A stretch of 64,000 nt of DNA from Cyanobium sp. E1_MAG_00006 (GTDB lineage: Bacteria; Cyanobacteriota; Cyanobacteriia; PCC-6307; Cyanobiaceae), in assembly GCA_027488975.1 (NCBI GenBank), contig JAIYAQ010000006.1, positions 62,001-126,000 of the forward strand, read 5' to 3'. The first letter of the stretch is position 1. The number at the start of each line of letters is the position of its first letter. This document shows, piece after piece, positions 42,716 through 52,224 of the stretch. The notes beneath the pieces were generated by a model. It did not search any database. It was not told the DNA's origin and worked only from the letters and a program-made list of their open reading frames with translations. The position numbers were made by a program, and so were the translations under genes.

Positions 42716-43465
42716 GTGCCGCTGCGCCGTCTCCCGCCTGCCGCCCTCGCTCTGGCCGGTGTGGTGATGAGCTCCGGCCTGCTGGCGGCGCCGCTGCGGG
42801 CCGCCCCGAGCCTGCAGGCCCTGCAGGATGCCCTCAACGACCCTTCGCCGGCGGCGCTCTCCGCTGTGCTCGAGTCGGGTCCGGGGCTGGATCCGGCCCA
42901 GATTGAACAGCGGCGCCTTGCCGTGCGCCAGCGCTTTCCCGATGCCCGCTGGCGTGTGCAGCCCGGCCCGCCGTTGCGCGACGGCCGTCCCACCACCGAG
43001 GTGGTCGTGACCGGCAGCCAAAGCGACGGCCCCACCCGCTTCCGCCTGGAGGCCCGCCAGCAGCTGCTGCTCGGTGGCAGCGGACCGCGGTTCAGCCGTC
43101 AGGAGGTGATCCGTGAAAGTTCGATCGTGCGCAGCGGCGATGCCGATCTGAAGGTCAGCCTGCTGATCCCTGATGCGGTGCTCACCGGCCAGCGCTACGA
43201 CCTCGATGTGGTCTTCGACGAGCCGCTGGATGGCGCGGTTGTCGCCGGCGCGATCCAGCCGGTCAGCGCCGCCCAGCTGCTGCGCCTGCAGACCCCCGAT
43301 CTTCCGCTGGAAGCCCTCGGCGGTGGTGGTCTGTTCAAGACCGTGCAGGCGCCGTATCAGCCCGGCAGCCAGACCTGGGCCGTGCTGCTCGTGCACCCCA
43401 AGGGTGTGGTTGCTGCCAGCAAGCAGGTGCGGGTGGTCGCGGACAGGGCGTCGCTGCAGCCCTGA
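42716..43465 (+). CDS. secreted protein of unknown function
   Basis: The protein has 249 residues with a GTG start at 42716. A signal peptide (hydrophobic core LPPAALALAGVVMSSGLLAA, cut near PLRA-AP) is clear. The mature part looks like two beta-rich regions (TTEVVVTGSQSDGPTRFRLEA; DLKVSLLIPDAVLTGQRYDLD). No cysteines or metal motifs stand out. I believe it is a conserved cyanobacterial type but cannot name a family. It is divergent from murG across 66 bases. Confidence 0.75.
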   Translation: MPLRRLPPAALALAGVVMSSGLLAAPLRAAPSLQALQDALNDPSPAALSAVLESGPGLDPAQIEQRRLAVRQRFPDARWRVQPGPPLRDGRPTTEVVVTGSQSDGPTRFRLEARQQLLLGGSGPRFSRQEVIRESSIVRSGDADLKVSLLIPDAVLTGQRYDLDVVFDEPLDGAVVAGAIQPVSAAQLLRLQTPDLPLEALGGGGLFKTVQAPYQPGSQTWAVLLVHPKGVVAASKQVRVVADRASLQP

Positions 43466-43497
43466 TGGCGTCGCGGAAGTCCCGACTGCGGTGAGGC

Positions 43498-44010
43498 TCA
43501 GCGCGGCTCCGGTCGGCTGGAGCCACCGTTGCCACGCAGCTGGCGCAGCTCATCGCCACTGATTCGCCCATCGTCGTTGCGGTCGATCGCATCGAACAGC
43601 CGCTGCAGCCAGGGGAAGGGCTCCGCTTCCTGCCGGTCCAGCTGATTGTCGCCGTTGCGGTCGGCACGGGTGAGGAAGCGCTGCGCCCGCTCGTTGGCGC
43701 CGGCAGCGCCGGCTGGAGGGCGCAGATCAGCCGGAGCGAGATAGCCCCGTTTCTGCTGATCGAGCCGCTCGAAATGCCGCTCCAGGTAGGGATGACCCTC
43801 CACCTCGCTGCGCTCAAGCCGCTGGTCGCTGTCGCGATCGAGGCGCTGGAAGAGCCTCTGCAGGCGCTGCTGGTAAGTCCTGACCTCCAGCTGGGTCTGG
43901 GCCCGCCCGGCCCCGATGCCGCCGCCGATCCCGCTCGCCAGGCCAGCAGCGAGCAGCAGCAACCCGATCACGGTTGCCCCCTTGCCACTGCTGATCCGCT
44001 GGCCTGCCAT
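43498..44010 (-). CDS. secreted or membrane-anchored EF-hand protein
   Basis: The protein has 170 residues. A hydrophobic N-terminal segment (about 12-34) could be a signal or anchor. EF-hand loops are DRDSDQRLERSE (58-69), a degenerate DQQKRGYLAPAD (84-95), DRNGDNQLDRQE and DRNDDGRISGDE, so three of four should bind calcium. Calcium sensing or buffering in the periplasm is inferred. It lies divergently from the two-component genes, with 136 bases between starts that probably hold shared control. Confidence 0.86.
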   Translation of the reverse strand: MAGQRISSGKGATVIGLLLLAAGLASGIGGGIGAGRAQTQLEVRTYQQRLQRLFQRLDRDSDQRLERSEVEGHPYLERHFERLDQQKRGYLAPADLRPPAGAAGANERAQRFLTRADRNGDNQLDRQEAEPFPWLQRLFDAIDRNDDGRISGDELRQLRGNGGSSRPEPR

Positions 44011-44146
44011 GGGCCAAGGCTATGGAGCGTTCGCCGCGGTGAACCCTGCGCTTTGCCCCACAGGTATGACCAGATCTGTCTGGCGCTGACGCCAGGGAGT
44101 GAGCTCCATACAGTCGGCCAAGTCCTGCCGACCCCTGGCCGCCGCC

Positions 44147-44887
44147 ATGGCCCTCTCACAGCGCAGCGCTCCGGCGCGTATCTGGGTGGTGGACGACGAT
44201 GCGGAGCAGCGCCGGCTGGTGGGCACCTACCTCACGGATCAGGGCTACGACGTGCGTTGTCTGGCCAGTGGCGAGCAGCTGATGGCACGGCTGGCGGGGC
44301 AGCGGCCCGACCTGGTGGTGCTCGATGTGATGCTGCCGGGCGATGACGGCCTGACCCTGCTGCGGCGCCTGCGGGACAGTGGCGATGATCTGCCTGTGGT
44401 GATGCTCACCGCCCGGGGCGACGGCGTTGACCGGATCATCGGTCTGGAGCAGGGGGCTGACGACTATCTGGGCAAACCCTTCCTGCCGCGGGAGCTCACG
44501 GCCCGGATCGAGGCGGTGCTGCGTCGCCGTATCGCCCTGCCCGCCGGCACACCGCTCGCCGAGGGCCAGCTGGTGGAGTTCGGCGCCTGCCGGCTGGATC
44601 TGGCGGCACGCTGCCTGGAGCGGGAGGGTCAGCCTGTGGTGATCACCAGCGGAGAGTTCAGCCTGCTGGCGGCCTTTGTGCAGCACCCTCATCGGCCGCT
44701 GTCGCGGGAGCGGCTGATCGAGCTGGCCCGCGGTCCTGGATCGGATACCGACAGCCGCAGCATGGATGTGCAGGTGTCACGGGTGCGCCGGTTGGTGGAG
44801 CCGGATCCCGCCCGGCCCCGCTATGTGCAGACGGTCTGGGGCTACGGCTATGTCTTCGTGCCCGATGGCCAGCCCCGCACCCGTTAG
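44147..44887 (+). CDS. OmpR-family response regulator
   Basis: The protein has 246 residues from the ATG at 44147; a GTG at 44099 is an alternative. The receiver has the acidic DDD cluster (16-18), phospho-acceptor D60 in VVLDVMLPGDDG, T88 and K110 in DDYLGKPF. The winged-helix domain (about 145-240) ends in the typical RYVQTVWGYGYVFVP. It binds DNA when phosphorylated. The stop overlaps the kinase start by 23 bases, so the pair is made together. Receiver and kinase are most like the OmpR/EnvZ branch. Confidence 0.94.
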   Translation: MALSQRSAPARIWVVDDDAEQRRLVGTYLTDQGYDVRCLASGEQLMARLAGQRPDLVVLDVMLPGDDGLTLLRRLRDSGDDLPVVMLTARGDGVDRIIGLEQGADDYLGKPFLPRELTARIEAVLRRRIALPAGTPLAEGQLVEFGACRLDLAARCLEREGQPVVITSGEFSLLAAFVQHPHRPLSRERLIELARGPGSDTDSRSMDVQVSRVRRLVEPDPARPRYVQTVWGYGYVFVPDGQPRTR

Positions 44888-46217
44888 GTATGCCCTGCTG
44901 GGGGCCGGCATCTCCGCCCTGGCCCTGGCTCTGCTGCAGACCCTGCTGGCCCAGCGGCTCGAGCGGGCTCAGATCGCCCAGATGGGGCCGGAGGTGGCCT
45001 TCAATCTGCGCCTGGCGGAGCTCGCCCTGGATCGTCTGCCCCCCCAGGCCCTGGCACGGCTCAGCGGACTGCCGCTGCTGATCGGCGAGCGCCCCCCCAT
45101 CAGCAACGAGGGCCGCCTGCGCCGCCAGGCCGATCAGCTGCGCCGCGATCTGTGCCAGCGGCTCGATCCCTGCCCACCGGTGCTGCCGGCGGCGGTGGAG
45201 GTGCCGGGGCTGTGGGTGGAGGTGCTCTCGCCGCTGGAACGGGTGTGGCTGCTGGCTCCGGTCGGGTCGCCCCGGCGCTGGCCGCCGGATCCGCTTCTTC
45301 TGGCGGCGGCCCTGCTCGCGGGGAGTATCTCCGCGTCGTTCCTCTACCTGTGGCTTGAGGTGCAGCGCCCCCTGCAGCAGCTTGAGCAGGGCCTGGCCCA
45401 GGTGGGTCGGCAGACCACCGCTCAGGCGCCCATGCAGGCCCCGCTGTCGCCGCGGGGAGCGGCGGCCGTGCGCCGGCTCACCGGTCACTTCAATGCCATG
45501 GTGCGGCGGCTGGTCGACAGCGACCGCGATCGGGCCACGATGCTGGCCGGCATCGCCCACGACCTCAAGAGCCCACTCACCCGCCTGCGTCTGCGGCTTG
45601 GCCTGGACCACCCCGCCGCGGATGACCTGCAGAGGGCCGGGGCCGACCTTGATGCCCTCGAGCGCATCACCGGACAGTTCCTGCTGTTCGCCGGCGGCGG
45701 GGATGCGGAACCGGCCGTGCGGGTTCCACTGGAGCAGTGGCTGGCGGAGCTCACGGCGGTCCTCGACCCCGGAGATCTGGAGCTGGATCTGGAGCCGATC
45801 GAGGCCTGCATCCAGCCCACGGCTCTGGGCAGGGCCGTCGGCAACCTGATCGACAACGCCCTTTGCCATGGCCGGCCACCCCTGCGGCTGGTGCTGAGGC
45901 CGGATGACGTCGACGGTGTGCACTTCGGCTTTCGGATCGAGGTCTGGGACCGGGGCGACGGCATTTCGCAGGCCGCCTGGCCCCAGGCCCTGCAGCCCTT
46001 TCAGCGGCTGGATCAGGCCCGTGGCGGTAGCGGCCACTGCGGCCTGGGGCTGGCCATCGCCGCCCGGGTGGCCATGGCTCACGGCGGAGGGCTGGACATC
46101 CGTCGCGGCGAGGCCGCGGCCGGGGGCTTCGCGGTGGTGCTGCGGGCACGCTCGCTGCCGGACCCTTCGGACCCGCTGCCGGGGGCAGGGCCGGGGCCGG
46201 GCAGTGGCAGCCGCTGA
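44865..46217 (+). CDS. EnvZ-like sensor histidine kinase
   Basis: The protein has 450 residues from the ATG at 44865. TM1 is at 8-29 and TM2 at 143-163, enclosing a periplasmic sensor of about 110 residues with two Cys (C97, C103). A HAMP linker precedes the phospho-His H232 in GIAHDLKSPLTRLRLRL, the EnvZ-type H-box. The N-box is AVGNLIDNALCHG, G1 is WDRGDGIS, and G2 is GHCGLGLAIA. The C-terminus is a Pro/Gly tail. It presumably senses an envelope condition and controls the adjacent regulator. Confidence 0.93.
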   Translation: MASPAPVRYALLGAGISALALALLQTLLAQRLERAQIAQMGPEVAFNLRLAELALDRLPPQALARLSGLPLLIGERPPISNEGRLRRQADQLRRDLCQRLDPCPPVLPAAVEVPGLWVEVLSPLERVWLLAPVGSPRRWPPDPLLLAAALLAGSISASFLYLWLEVQRPLQQLEQGLAQVGRQTTAQAPMQAPLSPRGAAAVRRLTGHFNAMVRRLVDSDRDRATMLAGIAHDLKSPLTRLRLRLGLDHPAADDLQRAGADLDALERITGQFLLFAGGGDAEPAVRVPLEQWLAELTAVLDPGDLELDLEPIEACIQPTALGRAVGNLIDNALCHGRPPLRLVLRPDDVDGVHFGFRIEVWDRGDGISQAAWPQALQPFQRLDQARGGSGHCGLGLAIAARVAMAHGGGLDIRRGEAAAGGFAVVLRARSLPDPSDPLPGAGPGPGSGSR

Positions 46218-46340
46218 CGACAGCTGCTGCTGCAGGTGTGCGTGTCGTGCTGGTCGCATCTGGTCACATCCCGCAGGCAGGGCGGATGCACCCTCCCGGA
46301 GGCTCGGCGGCAGCCTGCAGGAGTCACCTGTTCCACGCTC

Positions 46341-46883
46341 ATGGCAGTTCCGTCCCATCGTTCCCGTATCGCGCTGTCCCTCACGGGCGTGCTGCTGCTG
46401 GGCGCCGGCTCCGGCTGGAGCCAGTCGGCGCCCGCCGGGCCGCAGCAGGGCCCGTATGACGGCCAGGCACAGCCCATGCTCGAGGCACTGAGCAGCCTCA
46501 CCCCAGCCCAGCGCCGCGAGTATCTGCAGGCCCTGCGGACCCTGGAGGACACGCGCAGCCGTGCGCACATTACCCAGCTGGATCAGGCCCAGCGCTGTCT
46601 GGCCCAGGCCAGCGTTGGGCCTGCCGTCCGCGGCTGCTGGCAGAGCCTGGCCAGTGCCCAGAAGCAGCAGCGCCGGCAGCAGATGCAGCAGCAGCAGGCC
46701 CTTCTCCAGCGCTTTGGACTGCCGATGCCGCGCTCCCGAGGTTGGCAGGGGGCTCAGGCGCGCCCCCAGCAATGGCAGCAGCAGTGGCGGCAGCAGTGGC
46801 AGGGCCAGCAGTCCCAGCGTCAGCCGCTGCAACCGATGCAACAGCCCCAGGCGGAGCCGCAGCTTCCCTACGGCTGGTACTGA
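46341..46883 (+). CDS. secreted Gln-rich protein with an LTxxQ motif
   Basis: The protein has 180 residues from the ATG at 46341. A signal peptide (about 1-28) precedes a helical part with LTPAQRREYLQAL (53-65), matching the LTxxQ motif of CpxP/Spy periplasmic chaperones, and two Cys (C86, C99). Only one LTxxQ copy is clear, whereas Spy and CpxP have two. From about 106 the protein is mostly Gln with Arg and Trp. It follows the histidine kinase by 123 bases on the same strand and may be a target of it. Assignment to the CpxP/Spy family is tentative. Confidence 0.72.
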   Translation: MAVPSHRSRIALSLTGVLLLGAGSGWSQSAPAGPQQGPYDGQAQPMLEALSSLTPAQRREYLQALRTLEDTRSRAHITQLDQAQRCLAQASVGPAVRGCWQSLASAQKQQRRQQMQQQQALLQRFGLPMPRSRGWQGAQARPQQWQQQWRQQWQGQQSQRQPLQPMQQPQAEPQLPYGWY

Positions 46884-47833
46884 GTCGGCGGCGGATCGCC
46901 TGCGGCGCGGAACCAGCGGGCCAGGGCGGAGACGTCCTCGTCGCCATGGCCGCGGGCGATCAGCTCGTCCTCCAGCTGGGCGATGCGCCGGCTGAGGGGA
47001 AGATCCAACTCCACCGCTGCCGCCGTCTCCATGGCGATGGCCAGGTCCTTGCGGTGCAGGGCCAGGCGAAAGCCCAGGGGGTGGTTCCCCTCAAGCATGT
47101 GGCCAGAGCGATGGGTGAGGGCCCAGGAGCCGGCGGCGCCGGCCTGCAGCGCCTCGACCAGCTGCGCCATCGGTAGCCCCAGCCGGTGGCCGAGGGCTAG
47201 GGCTTCAGCCACGGCGCCATAGCTGCCTGCCACCAGCACCTGGTTCACGGCCTTGGCCTGCTGCCCCGCCCCCAGCGAGCCCAGGTGGGTGATGCGGCTG
47301 CCGATCACTTCGAGCAGCGGCCGCGCCCGCTGCAGATCCGCCGCCTCTCCGCCCACCAGCACCGAGAGCGTGCCGGCCCTGGCGCCTTCGGTGCCGCCCG
47401 TCACCGGCGCATCCAGCCAGGCCACACCTGCTTGCGCCAGCCGTTCGGCCAGCCGGTGGGTGGTGGCGGGGCTGATGGTTGAGAAATCGATCAGCAGGGA
47501 ACCGGGCTGCAGGCCATGGATGGCGGCATCGATGGCGGCACCGTCGCCCCCCAGCAGCACCGCTTCCACGGCGGCGTCATCGCTGAGGCAGAGGCAGAGG
47601 ATGCTGCTGCCCCGGGCCACGGCAGCCGGACTGTCGGCGCTGATGGCATGGGCGTGACTGTCGGAGTGACTGGCGGCCTCTTGCAGCACAACGGCCTCCC
47701 GCTGGCGGCTGCGGTTGTGCAGCGTGAGCGGGAAGCCGGCCTTGAGCAGATTGGCGGCCATGGGGGCCCCGAGGGCCCCCAGACCGATGAAGCCGATGGC
47801 GTCGCGGCCGATGGCGGCCGGATCAGGCCTCAT
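46868..47833 (-). CDS. NAD-binding beta-hydroxyacid dehydrogenase (GarR/HIBADH-like)
   Basis: The protein has 321 residues from the ATG at 47833. The Rossmann motif [13 protein letters not shown] is at residues 14-26. DFSTISP (about 117-123) and [11 protein letters not shown] (141-151) form the substrate site, and the catalytic lysine is K194 in [14 protein letters not shown]. Candidates are tartronate semialdehyde reductase or 3-hydroxyisobutyrate dehydrogenase; the first would fit glycolate salvage in a phototroph, but this is inference. The start overlaps the pgk stop by 11 bases; the 3' end overlaps the convergent LTxxQ gene by 16 bases. Confidence 0.9.
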   Translation of the reverse strand: MRPDPAAIGRDAIGFIGLGALGAPMAANLLKAGFPLTLHNRSRQREAVVLQEAASHSDSHAHAISADSPAAVARGSSILCLCLSDDAAVEAVLLGGDGAAIDAAIHGLQPGSLLIDFSTISPATTHRLAERLAQAGVAWLDAPVTGGTEGARAGTLSVLVGGEAADLQRARPLLEVIGSRITHLGSLGAGQQAKAVNQVLVAGSYGAVAEALALGHRLGLPMAQLVEALQAGAAGSWALTHRSGHMLEGNHPLGFRLALHRKDLAIAMETAAAVELDLPLSRRIAQLEDELIARGHGDEDVSALARWFRAAGDPPPTQYQP

Positions 47834-49028
47834 CCAGGGCTGCCACGCCAGGCAGCACCTTGCCTTCGAGCAGCTCGAGGCTGGCGCCGCCACCGGTGGA
47901 GATGTGCGACATCTGGTCGGCCAGACCGGCCTTCTCCACAGCGGCCACGGAGTCGCCACCGCCGATGATCGTGCAGCAACCCTTGCCGCTCAGGTCGGCC
48001 AGGGTGGTGGCAATGGCGTTGGTGCCGGCGGCGAAGGCGTCGAACTCGAACACGCCCATCGGGCCGTTCCAGATCACGGTCTTGCAGTCGGCCAGGGCGT
48101 CCTGGAACACCTTCACCGAGTCGGGGCCGATGTCGAGGCCCATCCAGCCGTCGGGGATGGCGTCCACGCTGGCGATCTGGCTGTTGGCATCGGGGGCGAA
48201 GTTGTCGGCCAGCACCACATCGGTGGGCAGCAGGAACTGCACGCCCTTGGCGGCTGCCTTGGCCTCCAGCTCCTTGGCCAGCTCCAACTTGTCCTCCTCC
48301 ACCAGGCTCTTGCCGACGGCCAGGCCGCGCGCCTTGTAGAAGGTGAAGATCATGCCGCCGCCGACAAGGATCTTGTCGCACTTGTCGAGCAGGGCCTCGA
48401 GCACGCCGATCTTGGAGCTCACCTTCGAGCCGCCCACGATCGCGGCCAGGGGACGCTTGGGCTCATCGATGGCACCCTGCAAATACTGCAGTTCCTTCTC
48501 CATCAGGTAGCCGGCCACGCTGGGGCTCAGGTACTGGGTCACGCCCTCGGTGGAGGCGTGGGCGCGGTGGGCGGCGCCGAAGGCGTCGTTCACATACACA
48601 TCGGCTAGGGCAGCCAGCTGCTTGGCGAAGTCGCTCTCGTTCTTCTCCTCCTCGGCGAAGAAGCGCACGTTCTCGAGCAGCACCACATCGCCCTCGGCCA
48701 TGGCGGCCACCTTGGCCTCGGCGTCAGCGCCGATGCAGCTGTCGGTCTTGACCACAGGCTTGCCGAGCAGCTCGCTCAGGCGAGCGGCCACGGGGGTGAG
48801 CCGCATGCCCTCGTTCACCTGACCCTTAGGGCGGCCGAAGTGGGCCGCCAGGATCACCTTGGCGCCCTTGCCGGTCAGGTCGTTGATCGTCGGCAGGGCG
48901 GCGCGGATGCGGGTGTCGTCGGTGATGACACCGGCGTCGTTGAGGGGCACGTTGAAGTCGACCCGGACCAGCACGCGCTTGCCGCGCAGTGTGTCAGCGG
49001 AGAGGCTGGCCAGGGAGCGCTTCGCCAT
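47823..49028 (-). CDS. pgk: phosphoglycerate kinase
   Basis: The protein has 401 residues from the ATG at 49028 ([20 protein letters not shown]). It interconverts 3-phosphoglycerate and 1,3-bisphosphoglycerate in the Calvin cycle and glycolysis. RVDFNVPL, the AHFGRPKG loop, [13 protein letters not shown], the hinge region and the Gly-rich nucleotide loop [13 protein letters not shown] are all present. A longer frame upstream to 49259 is not Pgk-like. Confidence 0.98.
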   Translation of the reverse strand: MAKRSLASLSADTLRGKRVLVRVDFNVPLNDAGVITDDTRIRAALPTINDLTGKGAKVILAAHFGRPKGQVNEGMRLTPVAARLSELLGKPVVKTDSCIGADAEAKVAAMAEGDVVLLENVRFFAEEEKNESDFAKQLAALADVYVNDAFGAAHRAHASTEGVTQYLSPSVAGYLMEKELQYLQGAIDEPKRPLAAIVGGSKVSSKIGVLEALLDKCDKILVGGGMIFTFYKARGLAVGKSLVEEDKLELAKELEAKAAAKGVQFLLPTDVVLADNFAPDANSQIASVDAIPDGWMGLDIGPDSVKVFQDALADCKTVIWNGPMGVFEFDAFAAGTNAIATTLADLSGKGCCTIIGGGDSVAAVEKAGLADQMSHISTGGGASLELLEGKVLPGVAALDEA

Positions 49029-49172
49029 GGCGATGAGCAACAGAGGGTCGGGCGAATTTAGCGGGCCGGTCAAGGGGTGATCCCGCCGCCTGGTGCGGTC
49101 TGCTCCCCTGGCCCCTGCGGCAGCGGGCGCTAGACAGTGAAGGCACGACAGCGGCACCCCGGCCCACCGGCC

Positions 49173-49550
49173 ATGTTCGAGATCGTTCTCTTCCCCATCG
49201 ATCGCAGCCGCCAGGCCGCTGAGACCGCCGCCACGGCCCTGAAGCTGGCCCGGCAGCACGGCAGCCGCCTCGTGCTGCTTTCGGTGGTGGAGCCCGGCGA
49301 GGACGATCCCGTTGCGGTGGCCGATCTGCTGCAGCAGGCCCGCAGCCGCTTTCAGGAGCAGGGAGTGGCCTGCGAGGTGATCGAGCGGGAGGGCAAGCCG
49401 GCCTTCGTGATCTGCGATGTGGCGGATGAGATCAATGCCGATGTGATCGTGATGGGTACCCGCGGCCTGAGTCTGGAGGCCGATGAGGCCCCCAGCACCG
49501 CCTCGCGGGTGATCCAGCTGGCGCCCTGCCCCGTGCTGGTGGTTCCGTGA
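49173..49550 (+). CDS. universal stress protein (UspA family)
   Basis: The protein has 125 residues from the ATG at 49173 ([15 protein letters not shown]). The fold order is right: the N-terminal Asp, then [33 protein letters not shown] and the final CPVLVVP strand. The ATP-binding pattern after GTRG is irregular ([15 protein letters not shown]), so nucleotide binding is uncertain. Its stop overlaps the GTPase start by GTGA, opening a three-gene coupled run. It is divergent from pgk. Confidence 0.9.
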   Translation: MFEIVLFPIDRSRQAAETAATALKLARQHGSRLVLLSVVEPGEDDPVAVADLLQQARSRFQEQGVACEVIEREGKPAFVICDVADEINADVIVMGTRGLSLEADEAPSTASRVIQLAPCPVLVVP

Positions 49551-50644
49551 GTGAGGTTTCCGGCGCGGCCGGTCTGCTGAGCGCGGCCGCTCCGGCGATC
49601 CAGTGGTACCCGGGCCACATCGCCAAGGCGGAGCGGGCCCTCACCGACAACCTGGCCAAGGTGGACCTGGTGATCGAGGTGCGCGACGCGCGCATCCCGC
49701 TGGCCACCAGCCATCCGCGCCTGCAGCGCTGGATCGGTAACAAGCAGCACCTGCTGGTGCTCAACCGTCGCGACATGGTTCCTGCCCCGGCCCGCGAGGC
49801 CTGGGATGCCTGGTTCCGCGCCGCCGGTCAGACGGTGTGGTGGTGCGACGCCAAGGCCGGCACCGGTGTGAAACAGCTGCAGCAGGCGGCGATCCGCGCT
49901 GGTGCGGCCCTGAATGCCCGCCGCCGCGAGCGGGGCATGAAGCCGCGGCCGGTGCGGGCGCTGACGCTGGGCTTCCCGAACGTGGGCAAGTCGGCTCTGA
50001 TCAACCGGCTGGTGCGCCAGAAGGTGGTGGAGAGCGCCCGCCGCGCCGGCGTCACCCGCAGCCTGCGCTGGGTGCGGCTGGGCCAGGACATCGACCTGCT
50101 CGATGCCCCTGGCGTGTTGCCGCCCCGCCTCGACAACCAGCTGGCGGCTCTGCACCTGGCCCTGTGCGATGACATCGGCCAGGCCGCCTACGACGGCGAA
50201 GCTGTGGCTATGGCCTTCGTGATGCTGCTGGCAGGCCTGGAGCCGGTGCTGGCGGCCGGCGTGCCGGTGGGCCTGCTGGAGCGGCGCTACGGCGTGGCGC
50301 TGGAGAGCTTGATGGCCGATCGCGCAGATGGCGGCGCGGCTCGGGGTGTGGCTGAGGAGCCTGAGCGGGATGGGGAGCTGGGTGTGGAGCGGGATGGGGC
50401 TCGGCTGGAGCCCCCTCACGACACTATCCCTGATTCTGTACAGCCTGTACGGAATGCCGGAGAGTCCGTGGAGGCTGCCACGGCCGTCACTAAATCCCTG
50501 CCGCCTGATGCCGCCGGCTGGCTCGCCGCCGCCGCCGCCCGCCACACCAGCGGCGATACGGCCCGCATGGCCCAGCGCCTGCTCGATGACTTCCGCCGCG
50601 GTCAGCTCGGGGCGATCGCCCTCGAGCTGCCGCCCCGCCGATGA
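49547..50644 (+). CDS. ylqF: ribosome biogenesis GTPase RbgA/YlqF
   Basis: The protein has 365 residues with a GTG start at 49547. It is a circularly permuted GTPase: G4 comes first (VLNRRDM, 71-77, with Arg in the usual Lys place), G1 is GFPNVGKSA (142-150) and G3 is DAPGV (about 186-190). The N-terminal [11 protein letters not shown] is a YlqF signature. It helps late assembly of the 50S subunit. Between about 257 and 320 a low-complexity, charged insertion with its own irregular composition separates the GTPase core from the C-terminal helical domain. It is coupled to the genes on both sides. Confidence 0.93.
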   Translation: MSEVSGAAGLLSAAAPAIQWYPGHIAKAERALTDNLAKVDLVIEVRDARIPLATSHPRLQRWIGNKQHLLVLNRRDMVPAPAREAWDAWFRAAGQTVWWCDAKAGTGVKQLQQAAIRAGAALNARRRERGMKPRPVRALTLGFPNVGKSALINRLVRQKVVESARRAGVTRSLRWVRLGQDIDLLDAPGVLPPRLDNQLAALHLALCDDIGQAAYDGEAVAMAFVMLLAGLEPVLAAGVPVGLLERRYGVALESLMADRADGGAARGVAEEPERDGELGVERDGARLEPPHDTIPDSVQPVRNAGESVEAATAVTKSLPPDAAGWLAAAAARHTSGDTARMAQRLLDDFRRGQLGAIALELPPRR

Positions 50645-51591
50645 GCGCATTTGGTGAAGGCGAAGGCGAGCTGCTGACGCTCACCTACCCCAAGCCGCTG
50701 CCGATGCGGCTGGATCGCTGGTTGGTGGCCCAGCGGCCGGAGCAGAGCCGGGCCCGCATCCAGAAGTTCATTGATGCTGGCTATGTGCGCGTCAACGGCG
50801 TCACCGGCCGGGCCAAGACGCCCCTGCGCCAGCACGACACGGTGGAGCTGTGGATGCCGCCACCGGAGCCCCTGCCTTACCTGCTGGCCCAGGACATCCC
50901 CCTGGATGTGCTCTACGAGGACGCCCATCTGATCGTGCTGAATAAGCCCGCTGGCCTCACCGTGCATCCGGCGCCCGGTAACAAGGACGGCACCCTGGTG
51001 AACGGCCTGCTGCACCACTGCCCCGACCTGCCCGGCATCGGCGGTGAGATGCGCCCGGGCATCGTGCATCGGCTCGATAAGAACACCACCGGCTGCATCG
51101 TGGTGGCCAAGAGCCAGGAGGCGCTGGTGAAGCTGCAGGTGCAGATCCAGCAGCGGGTGGCCTCACGTGAGTACCTGGCGGTGGTGCACGGCGCCCCGGC
51201 GGCGGATCACGGCACGATCGTGGGCGCCATCGGCCGCCACCCGGCCGACCGCAAGAAGTACGCCGTGGTGCATGACGACTCCGGCCGCCACGCCTGCACC
51301 CACTGGACTCTGCTGGAGCGACTGGGCGACTACGCCCTGCTGCGCTTCAAGCTCGACACCGGCCGCACCCACCAGATCCGTGTGCACTGCGCCCACATCG
51401 GCCATCCGATCGTGGGTGATCCCGTGTATTCCCGCTGCCGCAAGCTGCCGATTGCCCTGCCGGGCCAGGCCTTGCATGCTTTTCAGCTGGGACTGGATCA
51501 CCCGATCACGCGCGAGCGGCTGCTGTTCGAGGCGCCGCCGCCGCCGGTGTTCGAGAAGCTGCTGGCGCTGCTGAGGCGGCGGGTCGCCTGA
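50641..51591 (+). CDS. rluD: 23S rRNA pseudouridine synthase (RluA/RluD family)
   Basis: The protein has 316 residues. An S4-like RNA-binding domain (about 22-75) precedes the catalytic domain. The catalytic Asp is D146 in GIVHRLDKNTTGCIVVAK. LDTGRTHQIRVHCAHIGHPIVGDP (split here: GRTHQIRVHCAHIGHP) and YEDAHLIVLNKPAGLTVHP (split: LNKPAGLTVHP) are family motifs. RluD is the best match because of the S4 domain. It starts in ATGA overlap with the GTPase, so two ribosome-maturation factors are made together. Confidence 0.94.
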   Translation: MSAFGEGEGELLTLTYPKPLPMRLDRWLVAQRPEQSRARIQKFIDAGYVRVNGVTGRAKTPLRQHDTVELWMPPPEPLPYLLAQDIPLDVLYEDAHLIVLNKPAGLTVHPAPGNKDGTLVNGLLHHCPDLPGIGGEMRPGIVHRLDKNTTGCIVVAKSQEALVKLQVQIQQRVASREYLAVVHGAPAADHGTIVGAIGRHPADRKKYAVVHDDSGRHACTHWTLLERLGDYALLRFKLDTGRTHQIRVHCAHIGHPIVGDPVYSRCRKLPIALPGQALHAFQLGLDHPITRERLLFEAPPPPVFEKLLALLRRRVA

Positions 51592-51691
51592 TCGCCGCGA
51601 CTTGAGGCACCTGGCCGGCTCGGGCGGCGGCTGCACCGGGCTGGGCTCTCCCCGGAGTTCTCGGCAGACTTGAACCCCCTGGGCCTCAGCC

Positions 51692-51964
51692 ATGGCCACG
51701 CCGCCGCGTCGGCTGTTCGTCGATCAGTTCTTCGTGGGCTGGGTGTACGGCCCCTGGGTGGTGGCCGGACTGCTGGTGATCCTGGCCCTGCGGCTGCTGC
51801 TTGCCGAGGACTTCAATCTGCACAGCCACGCCTGGGGGCTGTTCGGCAACGCCTCGATCTGCTTCTCGATCGGGTGCGTTTGCAAGCTCTCCTGGACCAT
51901 GGCCCGCTTCAATGCCGTGCGCCAGCTGGAGCTGCAGCTGCGGCAGCAGCTGGGACTGCGCTGA
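51692..51964 (+). CDS. small membrane protein, paralogue 1 before tolC
   Basis: The protein has 90 residues. One strong transmembrane helix (about 20-38) is followed by the motif GLFGNASICFSIGCVCKL (49-66), itself hydrophobic, and a basic amphipathic C-terminus. The family is not recognised. The next gene shares the motif GLFGxAxICFSIGC, so the two are related. The stop overlaps the next start (TGATG), and that gene overlaps tolC in turn, so all three are probably translated as a unit. Confidence 0.72.
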   Translation: MATPPRRLFVDQFFVGWVYGPWVVAGLLVILALRLLLAEDFNLHSHAWGLFGNASICFSIGCVCKLSWTMARFNAVRQLELQLRQQLGLR

Positions 51965-52224
51965 TGGAGATGAGCCGCTCCCAGCTGGCGATGGTCGTCA
52001 CCCTGCCCTGGTTGGCCGCGGGGGTGGTGCTGCTGGCCATGACCCGCATCGAGGCTGAGAGCCAGGAGGTGAAGCTCGGGCTGTTCGGCAGCGCCGCCAT
52101 CTGCTTCTCAATCGGCTGCCTGGCGCGCACCACCCTGGGGCTGCACGATCTGATGCTGGCCTCCCAGGCGCGGGCGGCTGCTCCCCAGCCGCCTTCGCCT
52201 CCGGCTGGGACCGACCCGGCATGA
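51964..52224 (+). CDS. small membrane protein, paralogue 2 before tolC
   Basis: The protein has 86 residues. TM1 is at about 9-26; the shared motif GLFGSAAICFSIGCLAR lies at about 38-54 and can form a second membrane segment. The C-terminal 20 residues are Ala/Pro-rich. It is related to the preceding protein. The start overlaps that gene (TGATG) and the stop overlaps tolC (ATGA). No function is known; context suggests membrane organisation near the TolC-type exporter. Confidence 0.72.
   Translation: MEMSRSQLAMVVTLPWLAAGVVLLAMTRIEAESQEVKLGLFGSAAICFSIGCLARTTLGLHDLMLASQARAAAPQPPSPPAGTDPA

Noticed and set aside
44658-46841. Minus-strand 727-codon open frame
   Set aside because: Covers the whole two-component region antisense; composition is that of a shadow frame.
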